Below, piece by piece: positions 1-9,378 of a stretch of DNA of 32,241 nucleotides. The stretch lies in NCBI GenBank assembly GCA_903929065.1, contig CAIYTJ010000713.1:1-32241 (forward strand). The letters are read 5' to 3'. Source of the DNA: an uncultured Bacteroidales bacterium (GTDB taxonomy: Bacteria > Bacteroidota > Bacteroidia > Bacteroidales > Paludibacteraceae). The translations under genes were made by a program, and so were the position numbers. The notes under the pieces are model-generated. The model did no database searches. It saw nothing but the letters and a program-made list of their open reading frames with translations, and was not told the DNA's origin. Position 1 is the first letter of the stretch, and every line of letters starts with the position of its first letter.

Positions 1-12
1 AAAAATCTCTTC

Positions 13-621
13 ATGGAAACACAGCAAGAATTAATAGTCAGTACGGCAAGTCACCTTTTTGAGCAGTTCGGTATCCGAAGTGTTTCGATTGATAATGTGT
101 GTACTGAACTACGAATTTCAAAAAAAACATTTTATACTTATTTTCAACAAAAAGAGGATTTAGTAGATGCTGTTTTGACTTATCAGCGAAATTCTAATTT
201 TGAGAGATACGACAAATTGTTCAAAAATAAAAATGCAATTGATTCACTAATTCTGATTATTAAAGAAATAAAGAAAAACGTTGAGCAGGAATCGCATCGG
301 ATTTGGTACGATTTAGCCAAATATTATCCAAGAATCAGTGAAAAGTTTGAAATGCAAAAACGAGAAACTATTCGGGCTGGATTTGAACTTAACTTGCGAC
401 AGGGAATTAAAGAAGGTTATTATCGGGAAGATTTGGATGTGGAATTGCTCTCTTTTTTTCATTCGATTCAATTGAAAAACAGTTTTGAGACAATGAATCA
501 GGATCTGAAGAAATTTTCACGAAAGAGATTAATTGATTTTTCTGTTGATATGATGATTCACTTGATTGCCAATGAAAAAGGACTGAAGTACATGGAAGAA
601 AACTATAATAAAGTAGATTAA
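13..621 (+). CDS. TetR/AcrR-family transcriptional regulator, probable local regulator of the RND efflux operon
   Basis: A 202-residue protein with the TetR layout: an N-terminal three-helix DNA-binding domain in about residues 5-50 and a divergent all-helical ligand-binding remainder. The helix-turn-helix is readable at about residues 24-46, with VSIDNV, then RISKKTFYTYF, then the KEDL that follows the recognition helix in this family. TetR proteins usually repress a neighbouring efflux operon until a small molecule binds the C-terminal domain. Here the gene reads in the same direction as tolC, 141 bases upstream, so it probably controls the pump and perhaps itself. The ligand cannot be guessed. 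The ATG lies 12 bases from the window edge, so its own promoter is not visible. Confidence 0.9.
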   Translation: METQQELIVSTASHLFEQFGIRSVSIDNVCTELRISKKTFYTYFQQKEDLVDAVLTYQRNSNFERYDKLFKNKNAIDSLILIIKEIKKNVEQESHRIWYDLAKYYPRISEKFEMQKRETIRAGFELNLRQGIKEGYYREDLDVELLSFFHSIQLKNSFETMNQDLKKFSRKRLIDFSVDMMIHLIANEKGLKYMEENYNKVD

Positions 622-703
622 GATTCATCAAATTAAAACTGTCATTCGTCGGGAAAAAATATCCATTCAACGATTTTATTATCATTATACAATTCAATAA
701 ATC

Positions 704-711
704 TAATTTTG
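704..711 (+). promoter_or_regulatory. Candidate minus-7 box upstream of the efflux operon
   Basis: TAATTTTG matches the Bacteroidetes TAnnTTTG box and lies 51 bases before the tolC ATG. No clear TTTG minus-33 box sits at the usual distance. That makes it weaker than the ilv promoter, but a promoter that needs relief from a repressor need not be perfect. Confidence 0.4.
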
Positions 712-762
712 CACAAACTTTAAAGAAATAGACAACTAAAATATTAATTACTAAAATTATTT

Positions 763-2112
763 ATGATTGTGAAACGACTAAAAAGAGAAATTGTATTGAT
801 GGCTGCAGTGATTTGTATGCTACCTTCAATCATGTTAAAAGCTCAGGACACCCTTGTGGTTTCCTTACCGAAAGCAATTGAGATTGCTATGAGCAAAAGT
901 CCGACAATAAAAGTGGCGGATAAAGAAATACTGCGGGTTGATTATTCCAAAAAAGAAAAATTTGCAGCGCTATTTCCTAGTATATCTGTATCCGGTGCGT
1001 ATCAGAGAGCTCTTAAAAAACAACGTATGTTTTTTTCAATTCCGGGATTTCCTGCAAATCCGGATGGATTTGAGGTAGGACAGGACAACACTTATAACCT
1101 TGGTTTATCTGCATCAATGCCAATAGTTTCTCCTACTTTGTGGGCAGCATTGAAAATGACCGAAACAGATGCACAACTCGCATTGGAAAATGCCCGCTCA
1201 TCAAAACAGGCATTAATTAATCAGATTTCAAAATCATATTATGCAATCCTGCTAACTCAGGATTCGTATAACGTAATAAAACGAAGTTTTGAAATTACGG
1301 CTGAAAACGCCAGAATTATTCAAAACAAATATAAACAGGGAACAGTTTCAGAATTTGAGTGGATAAGGGCAGATGTTCAGGTAAAGAATGCCAGTTCAAA
1401 TTTAGTTTCAGCACAAAGTGCTGTTAATATGAGTATATTACAGTTGAAAATTTTGATGGGAATCGATATGTTTACCGGATTGAAAGTGGAAGGAAGTTTG
1501 GCTGATTTTGAATCAAAAATGTATGGTGATGTTTTATCAATTGACACTACCACGTTAAAATCAAATTCTGATTTGATGCAATTTGATTTAAAAACTAAAC
1601 AGTTGAACCATGCTTTAAAAATCCAAAAAGCAGCATGGTGGCCTACTCTGGCAGCAAGTTTCAATTATGCTTACATGTCGATGGGAAATGATGGTGATGC
1701 AATGAAGTGGTTCCCAAATTCAACAGCAGCATTAAGTCTTTCAATTCCTGTTTTTCAGGGAGGATCCAGACTTTTTAAACAAAAGCAACTTGAGATTCAA
1801 ATGAATGAAATGAAAGATCAACGTGATAATCTTCGTCATAGCCTGGAATTTCAGGTAATTACATGTCTTGATAACATTAAAAAAGCCATGGAAAAGATTG
1901 CATCAAATAAAGAAGGTTTACGACAAGCAGAAAAAGGAGTAACTATATCTAAAAAGATGTATGAAATTGGTACAAGCACTTTTCTGGATTTTTCAAATTC
2001 GCAATTGGCATATGTTTCAGCAGGTTTAATGTACAATCAATCAATTTTTGATTATTTGTCGGCTAAGTCCGATTTGGAAAAACTATTAGGAAATGACTCT
2101 TTAAAAAAATAA
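763..2112 (+). CDS. TolC-family outer-membrane efflux channel
   Basis: A 449-residue protein of normal length for the OEP/TolC family, which forms a trimeric outer-membrane barrel with a long periplasmic alpha-helical tunnel. It begins with a basic stretch and a hydrophobic core ending in KAQD, a plausible signal peptidase I site near residue 28. Two internally similar helical halves can be seen: one starts at LPKAIEIAMSKSPTIK near residue 35, and the second ends near residue 430 in the typical VSAGLMYNQSIFDYLSAKSDLEKLLG. It stands 33 bases before the adaptor gene and 1.1 kb before the pump gene, so it is almost certainly the exit duct for that pump. Substrate range is not predictable. Confidence 0.93.
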   Translation: MIVKRLKREIVLMAAVICMLPSIMLKAQDTLVVSLPKAIEIAMSKSPTIKVADKEILRVDYSKKEKFAALFPSISVSGAYQRALKKQRMFFSIPGFPANPDGFEVGQDNTYNLGLSASMPIVSPTLWAALKMTETDAQLALENARSSKQALINQISKSYYAILLTQDSYNVIKRSFEITAENARIIQNKYKQGTVSEFEWIRADVQVKNASSNLVSAQSAVNMSILQLKILMGIDMFTGLKVEGSLADFESKMYGDVLSIDTTTLKSNSDLMQFDLKTKQLNHALKIQKAAWWPTLAASFNYAYMSMGNDGDAMKWFPNSTAALSLSIPVFQGGSRLFKQKQLEIQMNEMKDQRDNLRHSLEFQVITCLDNIKKAMEKIASNKEGLRQAEKGVTISKKMYEIGTSTFLDFSNSQLAYVSAGLMYNQSIFDYLSAKSDLEKLLGNDSLKK

Positions 2113-2145
2113 ATTTTAGAAATAAAACAATTAAAAATTATACAA

Positions 2146-3159
2146 ATGAAACGAATGAAATTAGTTAGCATGTTGGTTTGTGCATTTGCAATTGGACTGA
2201 CATCGTGCAGTAAAACCGCAAAAACCGATACAAAAGTGGTTGAAATTGCGAATGTAAAGATTCAACAGGCAGTTATTAAGGATGTTGAACAAACTTATGA
2301 ATTGACTGCAACAGTACAACCACAGGACAAAAACAGTATTGCGCCTTCAGCTCCGGGTCGTATCCGTCAGATATTGGTGGAAGTAGGACAACACGTAAGT
2401 AAAGGACAAAAAATTGTTCAAATGGATGTTGCCAATCTTACAAACCTGGAAGTTCAGATTGACAATTATAAAAAATCGTATAAACGTGTTCAGGAATTAT
2501 TTAATGTTGGCGGAGCTTCTCAGCAAGATTTGGATAATGTAAAAATCCAGTTGGATATGGCTCAGACAAATTACAAAAATTTGACTGAAAATACCTATCT
2601 GTTAAGTCCAATAGATGGAGTGGTAACCGAACGTAATTATGACGCTGGTGATATGTATTCGGCTCAAAAACCGGTTTTGGTGGTAATGAATATTAATCCG
2701 GTAAAACTGGTGATTAATGTATCCGAAACTTTCTATGCACAGGTAAAAAACGGAATGCCGGTTAAAATTGGTGTTGATGTATATGGAAATGAGAAATTTC
2801 AGGGAAAGGTGAGTCTTATTTATCCTACTATTGATGAACGTACACGTACTTTCCAGGTGGAAGTGAAAGTTAGTAACAACAATAATAAAATCCGTCCGGG
2901 AATGTTTGCCCGTGTTCAGATGGAATTTGGAAAAATGAAACGTGTTGTTGTGCCTGATGTTGCTATTGTAAAACAAGCAGGCTCAGGAGCAAAATTTGTA
3001 TTTGTTTACAACAATGGTAAAGTTGAATACAAACAGGTAGAATTGGGCCGTCGTGACAATACTGAATTTGAAGTGCTTTCAGGATTGAATGCGGGAGATA
3101 AAGTTGTTGTAGCTGGTCAGTCAAAGCTGGTTGATGGTACTGAAGTAAAAGTAATTTAG
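2146..3159 (+). CDS. RND efflux periplasmic adaptor (membrane fusion protein), lipoprotein
   Basis: A 337-residue HlyD/AcrA-type adaptor that bridges pump and channel in the periplasm. The N-terminus has a type II signal peptide with lipobox GLTSC, cysteine 21 being the predicted lipidated residue. A split biotinyl-lipoyl-like domain follows (about residues 60-95 and 145-175, readable as RIRQILVEVGQHVSKGQKI and LLSPIDGVVTERNYDAGDMY) around a short coiled-coil hairpin (about 100-140). Beta-barrel and membrane-proximal domains follow, ending near VVVAGQSKLVDGTEVKVI. The coiled coil is short, as in many Bacteroidetes adaptors. It lies between the channel and pump genes in one operon. Confidence 0.93.
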   Translation: MKRMKLVSMLVCAFAIGLTSCSKTAKTDTKVVEIANVKIQQAVIKDVEQTYELTATVQPQDKNSIAPSAPGRIRQILVEVGQHVSKGQKIVQMDVANLTNLEVQIDNYKKSYKRVQELFNVGGASQQDLDNVKIQLDMAQTNYKNLTENTYLLSPIDGVVTERNYDAGDMYSAQKPVLVVMNINPVKLVINVSETFYAQVKNGMPVKIGVDVYGNEKFQGKVSLIYPTIDERTRTFQVEVKVSNNNNKIRPGMFARVQMEFGKMKRVVVPDVAIVKQAGSGAKFVFVYNNGKVEYKQVELGRRDNTEFEVLSGLNAGDKVVVAGQSKLVDGTEVKVI

Positions 3160-3223
3160 TAGTTTAGAAGCTACTTAATTGATATAGAATAAATTATTAA
3201 TTGTAAATTATTAATTAAAGAAT

Positions 3224-6200
3224 ATGAGTTTATACGAAAGTTCGGTGAGAAAACCGGTAATGACTTCGATAATTTTTATCGCTGTAGTTATTCTGGGACT
3301 TTTCTCCTACAATAAATTGCCAATTGATTTGTTGCCAAAGATTGAAACTAACACCATTATGGTTATGACGACATATGATGGTGCCAGTGCATCTGATGTT
3401 GAAACAAATGTTACACGGCCGCTTGAAAGCTCTCTGAATACCGTTTCCAACCTAAAAAACATAAAATCAACTTCGAAGGAAAATCGTTCGATTATTACGA
3501 TGGAGTTTGACTATGGTTTGGATTTGAATGTGGTGACTAATGATATTCGTAATAAATTGGATTTGGTGAAGTCCTATATGCCATCCGGTGCAGGAAACCC
3601 AATTATCTTCAAACTTAGCACGGATATGATTCCGGTAATAATGCTTTCGGCTACGGCTAATCAAAGTTTACCGGCTCTTTACAAAATCCTGGATACAAAA
3701 GTTTCCAACCCACTGGCACGCATTAACGGTGTCGGCTCTGTGTCTATTAGTGGTGCTCCACAGCGTGAAATTCAGGTTTATGTTGACCCTATCAAGCTTG
3801 AAGCATATCACATGACTGTAGAAGCTCTTGCGCAGTATATCCGTATGGAAAATTTGAATACTCCGGCCGGGTCGATGGATGTTGGTAGTGACACTTATGC
3901 ACTACGTGTTGAAGGTCAATTTAAAGATCCTTCAGAAATGAATAAAATTGTAGTAGGAAATTACAATGGAAAAACTGTGTTTTTGTCGGATGTGGCTGTA
4001 ATCAGCGATAAACATGAAGAGCGCATGCAGGAAAGTTTTACCAATGGTGTTCAGGGTGCTTCCATTATTGTTCAGAAACAGTCGGGTGCAAATACAGTTC
4101 AGATTGCCAGAGACGTAAAAAAAATGTTGCCTGAAATTCAGAAAAGCCTTCCAACAGATGTAAAACTTACTATTATAAATGATACTTCCGACAATATTAT
4201 TCGTACTATTGACAGTTTGGCGGAAACGGTAATATATGCACTCTTATTTGTAATGATTGTAGTGCTTTTCTTCCTGGGTCGCTGGCGTGCAACGGTTATT
4301 ATCATTCTGACAATCCCAATTTCGTTAATTGCTGCATTCATTTATCTGGCTTTAACGGGTGGAACCTTGAATATTATTTCGCTTAGCTCCTTGTCGTTGG
4401 CAATCGGTTTGGTGGTAGACGATGCCATTGTAGTACTTGAAAATATTACTACTCATATTGAGCGTGGAAGCCGTCCAAAAACGGCTGCTGTAAATGGAAC
4501 CAATGAAGTTGGACTCTCAATTATAGCTTCTACGCTAACCATTATTGCAGTATTCCTTCCATTAACAATGGTTCCCGGAATGGCAGGTGTAATGTTCTCT
4601 CAACTTGGTTGGATGGTAACCATAATTATTACCGTGTCAATGATTTGTGCATTAACATTGACACCGATGTTGGCTTCTCAGTTATTACGCCTCGACCCGA
4701 AACGCAGTAAAGGGTTTAATACCGTTTACGGACCAATTGAACGATTGCTCGATAAACTGGATGAAAAATATGCGCAATTGGTTAACTGGGCAGTTCGTCA
4801 TAAATGGATTGTTATAATTTCAGCTTCTTTGTTTTTTATAACAAGTATTATACCGCTGGCAGTGGGATGGGTGGGAACTGAAAACTTCCCAGCTCAGGAT
4901 AGTGGATTTGTTTCTGCTGTTGTTGAATTGCCGGTTGGTACAAGAATGGAAATTACCAAAGATGTTTGCCAGAAACTCTATACCGATTGGAAAAAGAAAT
5001 ATCCGGAAATTGATATTATTAATTTTAGTGTAGGACAAGCAAGCAGCAAAAACATCTTTGGTTCATTGTTTAGCAAAAACTCAAGTAATGTTGGTACATT
5101 TACATTAAGGCTTGTGAATTTAAAAATGCGTACGCGTTCTGCATTTGCAATTACAGACAGCATACGAAATGATATAAAAGTTATCCCTGAGATTCGCAAA
5201 TCAACTGTTACCGCAGGTGGTGGTATGAGTATGATGGGTGGACAATCGACCCTGGATGTAGAAATTTATGGTTATGATTTTGCGCAAACCGATAAAGTTG
5301 CTGCAGAAATATCGAAACGGGTATCTAAAATTCATGGTTTAGCAAATACAACTGTAAGTCGTGAAGAATATACACCTGAATATCAGGTTGATTTTGACCG
5401 GGAAAAACTAGCTCTAAACGGTTTAAACATTGCTACTGCTTCTAATTATCTGAATAACCGAATCAACGGAATAACCGCTTCACTTTATCGCGAAGATGGT
5501 GAAGAATATTCAATTGTTGTTGGTTATGCACCAAAATACCGTCAGTCCATCGAAGATGTTGAAAATATTATGATTTACAACAACCAGGGACAAGCTATTC
5601 GAGTGAAAGATTTAGGAACGGTTGTAGAACGGTATACTCCACCTACTATCGAACGTAAAAACCGCCAACGTATCATTACAGTTTCATCAACTGTTTCAGG
5701 AACCACATTGGATAAAGCGGTAAATGATATTAAGGCTGAACTTAAGAAGGTAGATATTCCTTCTGATATTACAACTACCATTGCCGGTTCGTTCAAAGAC
5801 CAACAAGAATCGTTTGGAGATTTGGGTGCATTGCTTATGATTATTATTTTACTGGTATTTGTTGTAATGGCTTCGCAATTTGAATCGGTAACTTATCCGT
5901 TCATTATTATGTTCTCCATTCCGTTCGGAATCTCCGGAGTAGTATTGGCGCTATGGTTGACAGGTTCAACCTTTAATGTAATGACCTTTGTAGGTGTAAT
6001 TATGTTGGTAGGTATTGTGGTGAAGAACGGTATTGTGATGGTGGATTATATCAATCTGAACCGTGAACGTGGCAACGGTATTATCCGTGCGGTAGTTACC
6101 GGTGGTAAATCACGTCTTCGTCCTGTATTGATGACCAGTTTGACTGCCATCCTTGGTATGTTGCCGTTGGCAATGAGCCATGGACAAGGTGCAGAAATGT

Positions 6201-6370
6201 GGAAACCAATGGCTGTTACCGTAATTGGTGGTTTGACGGTTTCAACTATGCTGACTTTGATAGTTGTGCCAACAATTTATACATTGTTTGCTGCAAGTGG
6301 AGTGAAACGCCAGCATAAGAAACAGAAACGTCAAGCAATTGAAAAAGCAATGTCAATTGAAAACAAATAA
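3224..6370 (+). CDS. RND-family proton-driven efflux pump, inner-membrane permease
   Basis: A 1048-residue protein of the AcrB/MexB (HAE1) size class, with the expected 12 membrane segments and two large periplasmic loops. The proton-relay residues are present: paired aspartates D399-D400 in GLVVDDAIVVLENI (TM4) and K934 in GIVVKNGIVMVDYI (TM10). The start MSLYESSVRKPVMTSII is typical: a short cytoplasmic amphipathic helix followed by TM1. The TM4 motif and lack of a metal-binding methionine pattern favour an organic-compound exporter over a CzcA-type metal pump, but drug, bile acid or lipid substrates cannot be told apart. Fourth gene in the operon, 64 bases after the adaptor. Confidence 0.94.
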   Translation: MSLYESSVRKPVMTSIIFIAVVILGLFSYNKLPIDLLPKIETNTIMVMTTYDGASASDVETNVTRPLESSLNTVSNLKNIKSTSKENRSIITMEFDYGLDLNVVTNDIRNKLDLVKSYMPSGAGNPIIFKLSTDMIPVIMLSATANQSLPALYKILDTKVSNPLARINGVGSVSISGAPQREIQVYVDPIKLEAYHMTVEALAQYIRMENLNTPAGSMDVGSDTYALRVEGQFKDPSEMNKIVVGNYNGKTVFLSDVAVISDKHEERMQESFTNGVQGASIIVQKQSGANTVQIARDVKKMLPEIQKSLPTDVKLTIINDTSDNIIRTIDSLAETVIYALLFVMIVVLFFLGRWRATVIIILTIPISLIAAFIYLALTGGTLNIISLSSLSLAIGLVVDDAIVVLENITTHIERGSRPKTAAVNGTNEVGLSIIASTLTIIAVFLPLTMVPGMAGVMFSQLGWMVTIIITVSMICALTLTPMLASQLLRLDPKRSKGFNTVYGPIERLLDKLDEKYAQLVNWAVRHKWIVIISASLFFITSIIPLAVGWVGTENFPAQDSGFVSAVVELPVGTRMEITKDVCQKLYTDWKKKYPEIDIINFSVGQASSKNIFGSLFSKNSSNVGTFTLRLVNLKMRTRSAFAITDSIRNDIKVIPEIRKSTVTAGGGMSMMGGQSTLDVEIYGYDFAQTDKVAAEISKRVSKIHGLANTTVSREEYTPEYQVDFDREKLALNGLNIATASNYLNNRINGITASLYREDGEEYSIVVGYAPKYRQSIEDVENIMIYNNQGQAIRVKDLGTVVERYTPPTIERKNRQRIITVSSTVSGTTLDKAVNDIKAELKKVDIPSDITTTIAGSFKDQQESFGDLGALLMIIILLVFVVMASQFESVTYPFIIMFSIPFGISGVVLALWLTGSTFNVMTFVGVIMLVGIVVKNGIVMVDYINLNRERGNGIIRAVVTGGKSRLRPVLMTSLTAILGMLPLAMSHGQGAEMWKPMAVTVIGGLTVSTMLTLIVVPTIYTLFAASGVKRQHKKQKRQAIEKAMSIENK

Positions 6371-6382
6371 AAAAGAGAAATT

Positions 6383-6676
6383 ATGAAATCAATATTTATA
6401 TCATTCGATCAGGCTTATTACGATCAGGTTCAGGCTATATTATCCATCAACCATGTTCGTGGATTCAGTGGCTGGGAATCGGTTATTGGCCGTGGAAGCG
6501 TAACCGGCGAACCGCACTTTGGAACACATGCATGGCCGGCTTTGAATACTGCCATCATTACCATTGTGACTGATGAAAAAGTGAAACCAATTTTGGAAGA
6601 ATTGCGTGAACTCAATGCTACTTCCGAACGCATGGGAATCCGTGCTTTTGTATGGAACATTGAAGACGGAATGTAG
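6383..6676 (+). CDS. Small PII-like protein at the end of the RND pump operon
   Basis: A 97-residue soluble protein with no signal peptide, starting 12 bases after the pump stop, so surely co-transcribed. The order of predicted elements (strand KSIFISFD, helix YYDQVQAIL, strand, a glycine-rich loop GRGSVTGEPHFGTHAW, strand NTAIITIV, helix VKPILEELREL, strand AFVWNIE) is the ferredoxin-like beta-alpha-beta plan of PII/GlnB relatives. Known analogues are the DUF3240/CopK-like small proteins beside RND metal pumps in other bacteria. It does not carry the canonical PII T-loop uridylylation sequence. A role as a cytoplasmic sensor or regulator of the pump is inference. The fold call is moderately sure and the ligand is unknown. 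Confidence 0.65.
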   Translation: MKSIFISFDQAYYDQVQAILSINHVRGFSGWESVIGRGSVTGEPHFGTHAWPALNTAIITIVTDEKVKPILEELRELNATSERMGIRAFVWNIEDGM

Positions 6677-6740
6677 AATCAGTTATCAGTTGACAGTTAA
6701 CAATTAACAGTCAAAACGTTTTTTCGTTTCTTTTGATTGG

Positions 6741-6781
6741 AATGCGCTTATTGATTTCAAAATCGATAGGCGCATTTTTTT
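6741..6781 (+). terminator. Rho-independent terminator of the RND efflux operon
   Basis: A 17-bp stem with two G-U pairs: left arm 6741-6757 starting AATGCGC, right arm 6760-6776 ending GCGCATT. It is closed by a two-base loop and followed by a T tract through 6781. It lies 64 bases after the last gene of the operon. Confidence 0.9.
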
Positions 6782-6831
6782 GAAACTGAACAGATTATTA
6801 ATAATTTAAGATGGTGGATGTTGGATAAAAA

Positions 6832-6863
6832 AATGCGCTTTACCAAGTTGGTTAAAGCGCATT
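6832..6863 (-). terminator. Terminator downstream of ettA (minus strand)
   Basis: The arms AATGCGCTTTA-CC and GG-TTAAAGCGCATT pair around a short loop with one bulged base. On the minus strand the stem is followed by seven T, so it would end ettA transcription. The outer stem AATGCGC is the same as in the operon terminator 60 bases away. Confidence 0.82.
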
Positions 6864-6880
6864 ATTTTCTTATTACCGCT

Positions 6881-6908
6881 GTTAGGGCAGTTCACGATCT
6901 GTCCCTAC
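6881..6908. repeat. Degenerate REP-like palindrome after ettA
   Basis: The stretch GTTAGGGCAG...CTGTCCCTAC is an imperfect inverted repeat with small indels, resembling the GTAGGGACAG-type palindromes scattered through many bacterial genomes. It sits between the ettA stop and its terminator. Mobility cannot be shown from a single degenerate copy. Confidence 0.35.
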
Positions 6909-6915
6909 GTGGATA

Positions 6916-8586
6916 TTAAACCATCAATTTTTTATAACGAATTCGTTTGGGACCTTCGTCACCAAGGCGCATTTTCTTGTTTTCTTCATATTCGGAGTAC
7001 GAACCTTCGAACACAAATACTTCTGAATTGCCTTCGAAAGCGATAATATGGGTGCAAATCCGGTCGAGGAACCAGCGGTCGTGACTGATAACCACGGCAC
7101 ATCCTGCAAAGGCTTCGAGACCTTCTTCCAGCGCACGGAGGGTATTTACGTCAATATCGTTGGTTGGCTCATCAAGAAGTAATACATTAGCTTCCGATTT
7201 GAGCGTGATAGCCAAATGCAAACGGTTTCGTTCACCACCCGACAGCACCCCGCAGAGTTTTTCCTGATCGCCACCGGCAAAGTTGAAGCGCGAAAGGTAA
7301 GCACGGGCATTAATTTCTTTTCCACCTACGCGAATGTATTCTGTACCTCCTGAAACCACCTGATAAACGGTTTTCTCAGGGTCAATATCGGCATGACTTT
7401 GATCAACATAACCAATTTTTACGGTTTCACCCATTTCAAATGTTCCTTTGTCGGCTTTTTCAATGCCCATCATCATGCGGAATAATGTGGTTTTACCGGC
7501 ACCATTAGGTCCGATAATGCCTACAATTCCGTTTGGCGGAAGCATGAAGTTCAGGTTGTCGAACAACAGTTTATCTCCAAATGCTTTAGAAACAGCGATA
7601 GATTCAACCACCTTATTCCCCAATCGTGGTCCATTCGGTATAAAAAGTTCGAGCTTTTCTTCTTTCTCGCGCTGATCTTCGTTTATCAACTTGTCATAAG
7701 CTTCCAAACGGGCTTTTCCTTTAGCATGACGGGCTTTCGGAGCCATGTGCACCCATTCCAACTCACGTTCAAGAGTTTTGCGGCGCTTGCTGGCTTGCTT
7801 TTCTTCGCCTGCCATGCGTGCCGTTTTTTGTTCGAGCCACGAAGTATAGTTTCCTTTCCATGGAATACCTTCACCACGGTCGAGTTCGAGAATCCAGCCC
7901 GAAACATTGTCGAGGAAGTAGCGGTCGTGGGTAATGGCAATTACCGTTCCGGCATATTGTTGCAAATGATGTTCGAGCCATTCAACCGATTCGGCATCGA
8001 GGTGGTTGGTTGGCTCATCGAGCAATAAAATATCCGGATTACGAAGCAACAAGCGACAAAGTGCCACCCGGCGACGTTCACCTCCCGAGAGATTTTCAAT
8101 CATCCAGTCTTCGGGCGGACAGCGCAACGCGTCCATGGCGCGTTCCAGTTTATTATCGAGATTCCACGCATCGGCATGGTCGAGTAATTCCTGCAATTCA
8201 CCCTGACGGGCAATAAGTTTATCGAAATCGGCTTCCGGATCGGCAAATTGTTCGTTGATTTTGTCGTACTCGGCTATCATATCCACAATTTCCTGCACGC
8301 CTTCCTGCACAATTTCCTTTACGGTTTTGGTTGGGTCGAGTTTTGGGTCTTGTTCCAGATAACCAACCGAATAACCGGGTGAGAAAACCACTTCTCCATC
8401 GAAGCTTTTTTCAACTCCCGCAATGATTTTGAGCAAAGTTGATTTACCGGAACCATTCAAACCGATAATACCGATTTTAGCTCCGTAGAAAAACGAAAGG
8501 TAAATGTTGTTCAATACTTTTTTTTGTGGAGGAAACGTCTTGCTGATGCCTACCATCGAGAAAATTACTTTTTTATCGTCGGCCAT
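6916..8586 (-). CDS. ettA: Energy-dependent translational throttle protein EttA (ABC-F ATPase)
   Basis: The start is set at the ATG at 8586 (MADDKKVIFSM), giving 556 residues, against about 555 for E. coli EttA. The upstream extension to 8625 uses a non-ATG start and would overlap the minus-7 box. Two tandem ATP-binding cassettes are clear. The first has Walker A GLNGSGKST, signature LSGGERRRVAL, Walker B DILLLDEPTNHLD. The second has GPNGAGKTT, LSGGERNRLHL, VLLLDEPTNDID. The EttA-type arm and P-site-tRNA-interaction linker with its basic WVHMAPKARHAKGKARLEAYDKL lies between them. There are no membrane segments. EttA binds the ribosomal E site and gates entry into elongation according to the ATP/ADP ratio. 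Monocistronic, ending at its own terminator. Confidence 0.95.
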   Translation of the reverse strand: MADDKKVIFSMVGISKTFPPQKKVLNNIYLSFFYGAKIGIIGLNGSGKSTLLKIIAGVEKSFDGEVVFSPGYSVGYLEQDPKLDPTKTVKEIVQEGVQEIVDMIAEYDKINEQFADPEADFDKLIARQGELQELLDHADAWNLDNKLERAMDALRCPPEDWMIENLSGGERRRVALCRLLLRNPDILLLDEPTNHLDAESVEWLEHHLQQYAGTVIAITHDRYFLDNVSGWILELDRGEGIPWKGNYTSWLEQKTARMAGEEKQASKRRKTLERELEWVHMAPKARHAKGKARLEAYDKLINEDQREKEEKLELFIPNGPRLGNKVVESIAVSKAFGDKLLFDNLNFMLPPNGIVGIIGPNGAGKTTLFRMMMGIEKADKGTFEMGETVKIGYVDQSHADIDPEKTVYQVVSGGTEYIRVGGKEINARAYLSRFNFAGGDQEKLCGVLSGGERNRLHLAITLKSEANVLLLDEPTNDIDVNTLRALEEGLEAFAGCAVVISHDRWFLDRICTHIIAFEGNSEVFVFEGSYSEYEENKKMRLGDEGPKRIRYKKLMV

Positions 8587-8622
8587 AATACTATTTACGA
8601 TTTTTGATTTTAAATTGGAATG

Positions 8623-8630
8623 CAAAGATA
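8623..8630 (-). promoter_or_regulatory. Minus-7 box for ettA
   Basis: CAAAGATA on the plus strand reads TATCTTTG on the minus strand, a perfect TAnnTTTG box 36 bases upstream of the ettA ATG. No convincing minus-33 TTTG is seen at the right distance. Confidence 0.5.
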
Positions 8631-8756
8631 CAAAGAAAGAGGGAACTGGAAAATGGGCTAATTTGTCACAGTATCTTAAAAAGAAAGTAAGAATGCCTTA
8701 TTAAAGTCATTCTATCATGTTGAATTTTTAAAAGTTGAAATCAGATTTATTATTGG

Positions 8757-9116
8757 TTAATCCAGACGTGGTTCTTTATGAGTAAGCAGTAGGATTACCA
8801 AAGCAATTACACCAAACATAAGCGGACCTGGAATCATGGCATATTGTGCAACGCGAATATGCGTGGCAATGGCAACAAGCGTCCAAATAAAAATGCCATA
8901 AATGGTGAGATGACGAAAACGCGGCAATAAGATTAATGCAAATCCAAACGCTATTTCAGAAAGTCCGATAGGGAAACGAAACCAAAGCGGATAACCCCAG
9001 CTAGCCAAATTTTTCAGTTGCATTTCAATACCAATTACTTTTGTAACCCCTGATGCAAGAAATGCAAGGGCTAATAAGCCTGCCAATACCCAGGCGATGA
9101 TGTCTTTTGTTTTCAT
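8757..9116 (-). CDS. DoxX-family small membrane protein
   Basis: A 119-residue protein with four predicted membrane helices at about residues 8-26, 44-64, 70-88 and 94-112, separated by short loops such as LPRFRH. The size, the helix pattern, the early ASGVTKVIG (compare the family's fSGxxKL) and the mid-protein GLSEIAFGFALIL fit the DoxX/DoxD superfamily. Those proteins are quinone-linked or redox-associated membrane proteins of mostly unknown biochemistry. It stands alone, with 262 bases between it and crtB in the same direction, and no obvious promoter box can be seen upstream. The specific role is unknown. Confidence 0.72.
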   Translation of the reverse strand: MKTKDIIAWVLAGLLALAFLASGVTKVIGIEMQLKNLASWGYPLWFRFPIGLSEIAFGFALILLPRFRHLTIYGIFIWTLVAIATHIRVAQYAMIPGPLMFGVIALVILLLTHKEPRLD

Positions 9117-9378
9117 TTTATTTAAAGTTTATAATTATCTTCTTTATGTTGCTTTTGGCAGTGCTTGTATTTACAACTAAATTGTCGGTTATTGCATCAT
9201 ACTTTTGTTATCTTAAATTATACAACTCATTTAAAGTATTCTTTGTTCACAAGACTGTTATAAAAGAGGTCTAAAAAAGTCCCGCAAATTAAGTGAATCA
9301 ATGCGTACAATAATAAATTCTGCAATAATTAACGAAATTAGCGGGAAATAATAAAAACCATGAAATTTAAAAGCTTCG

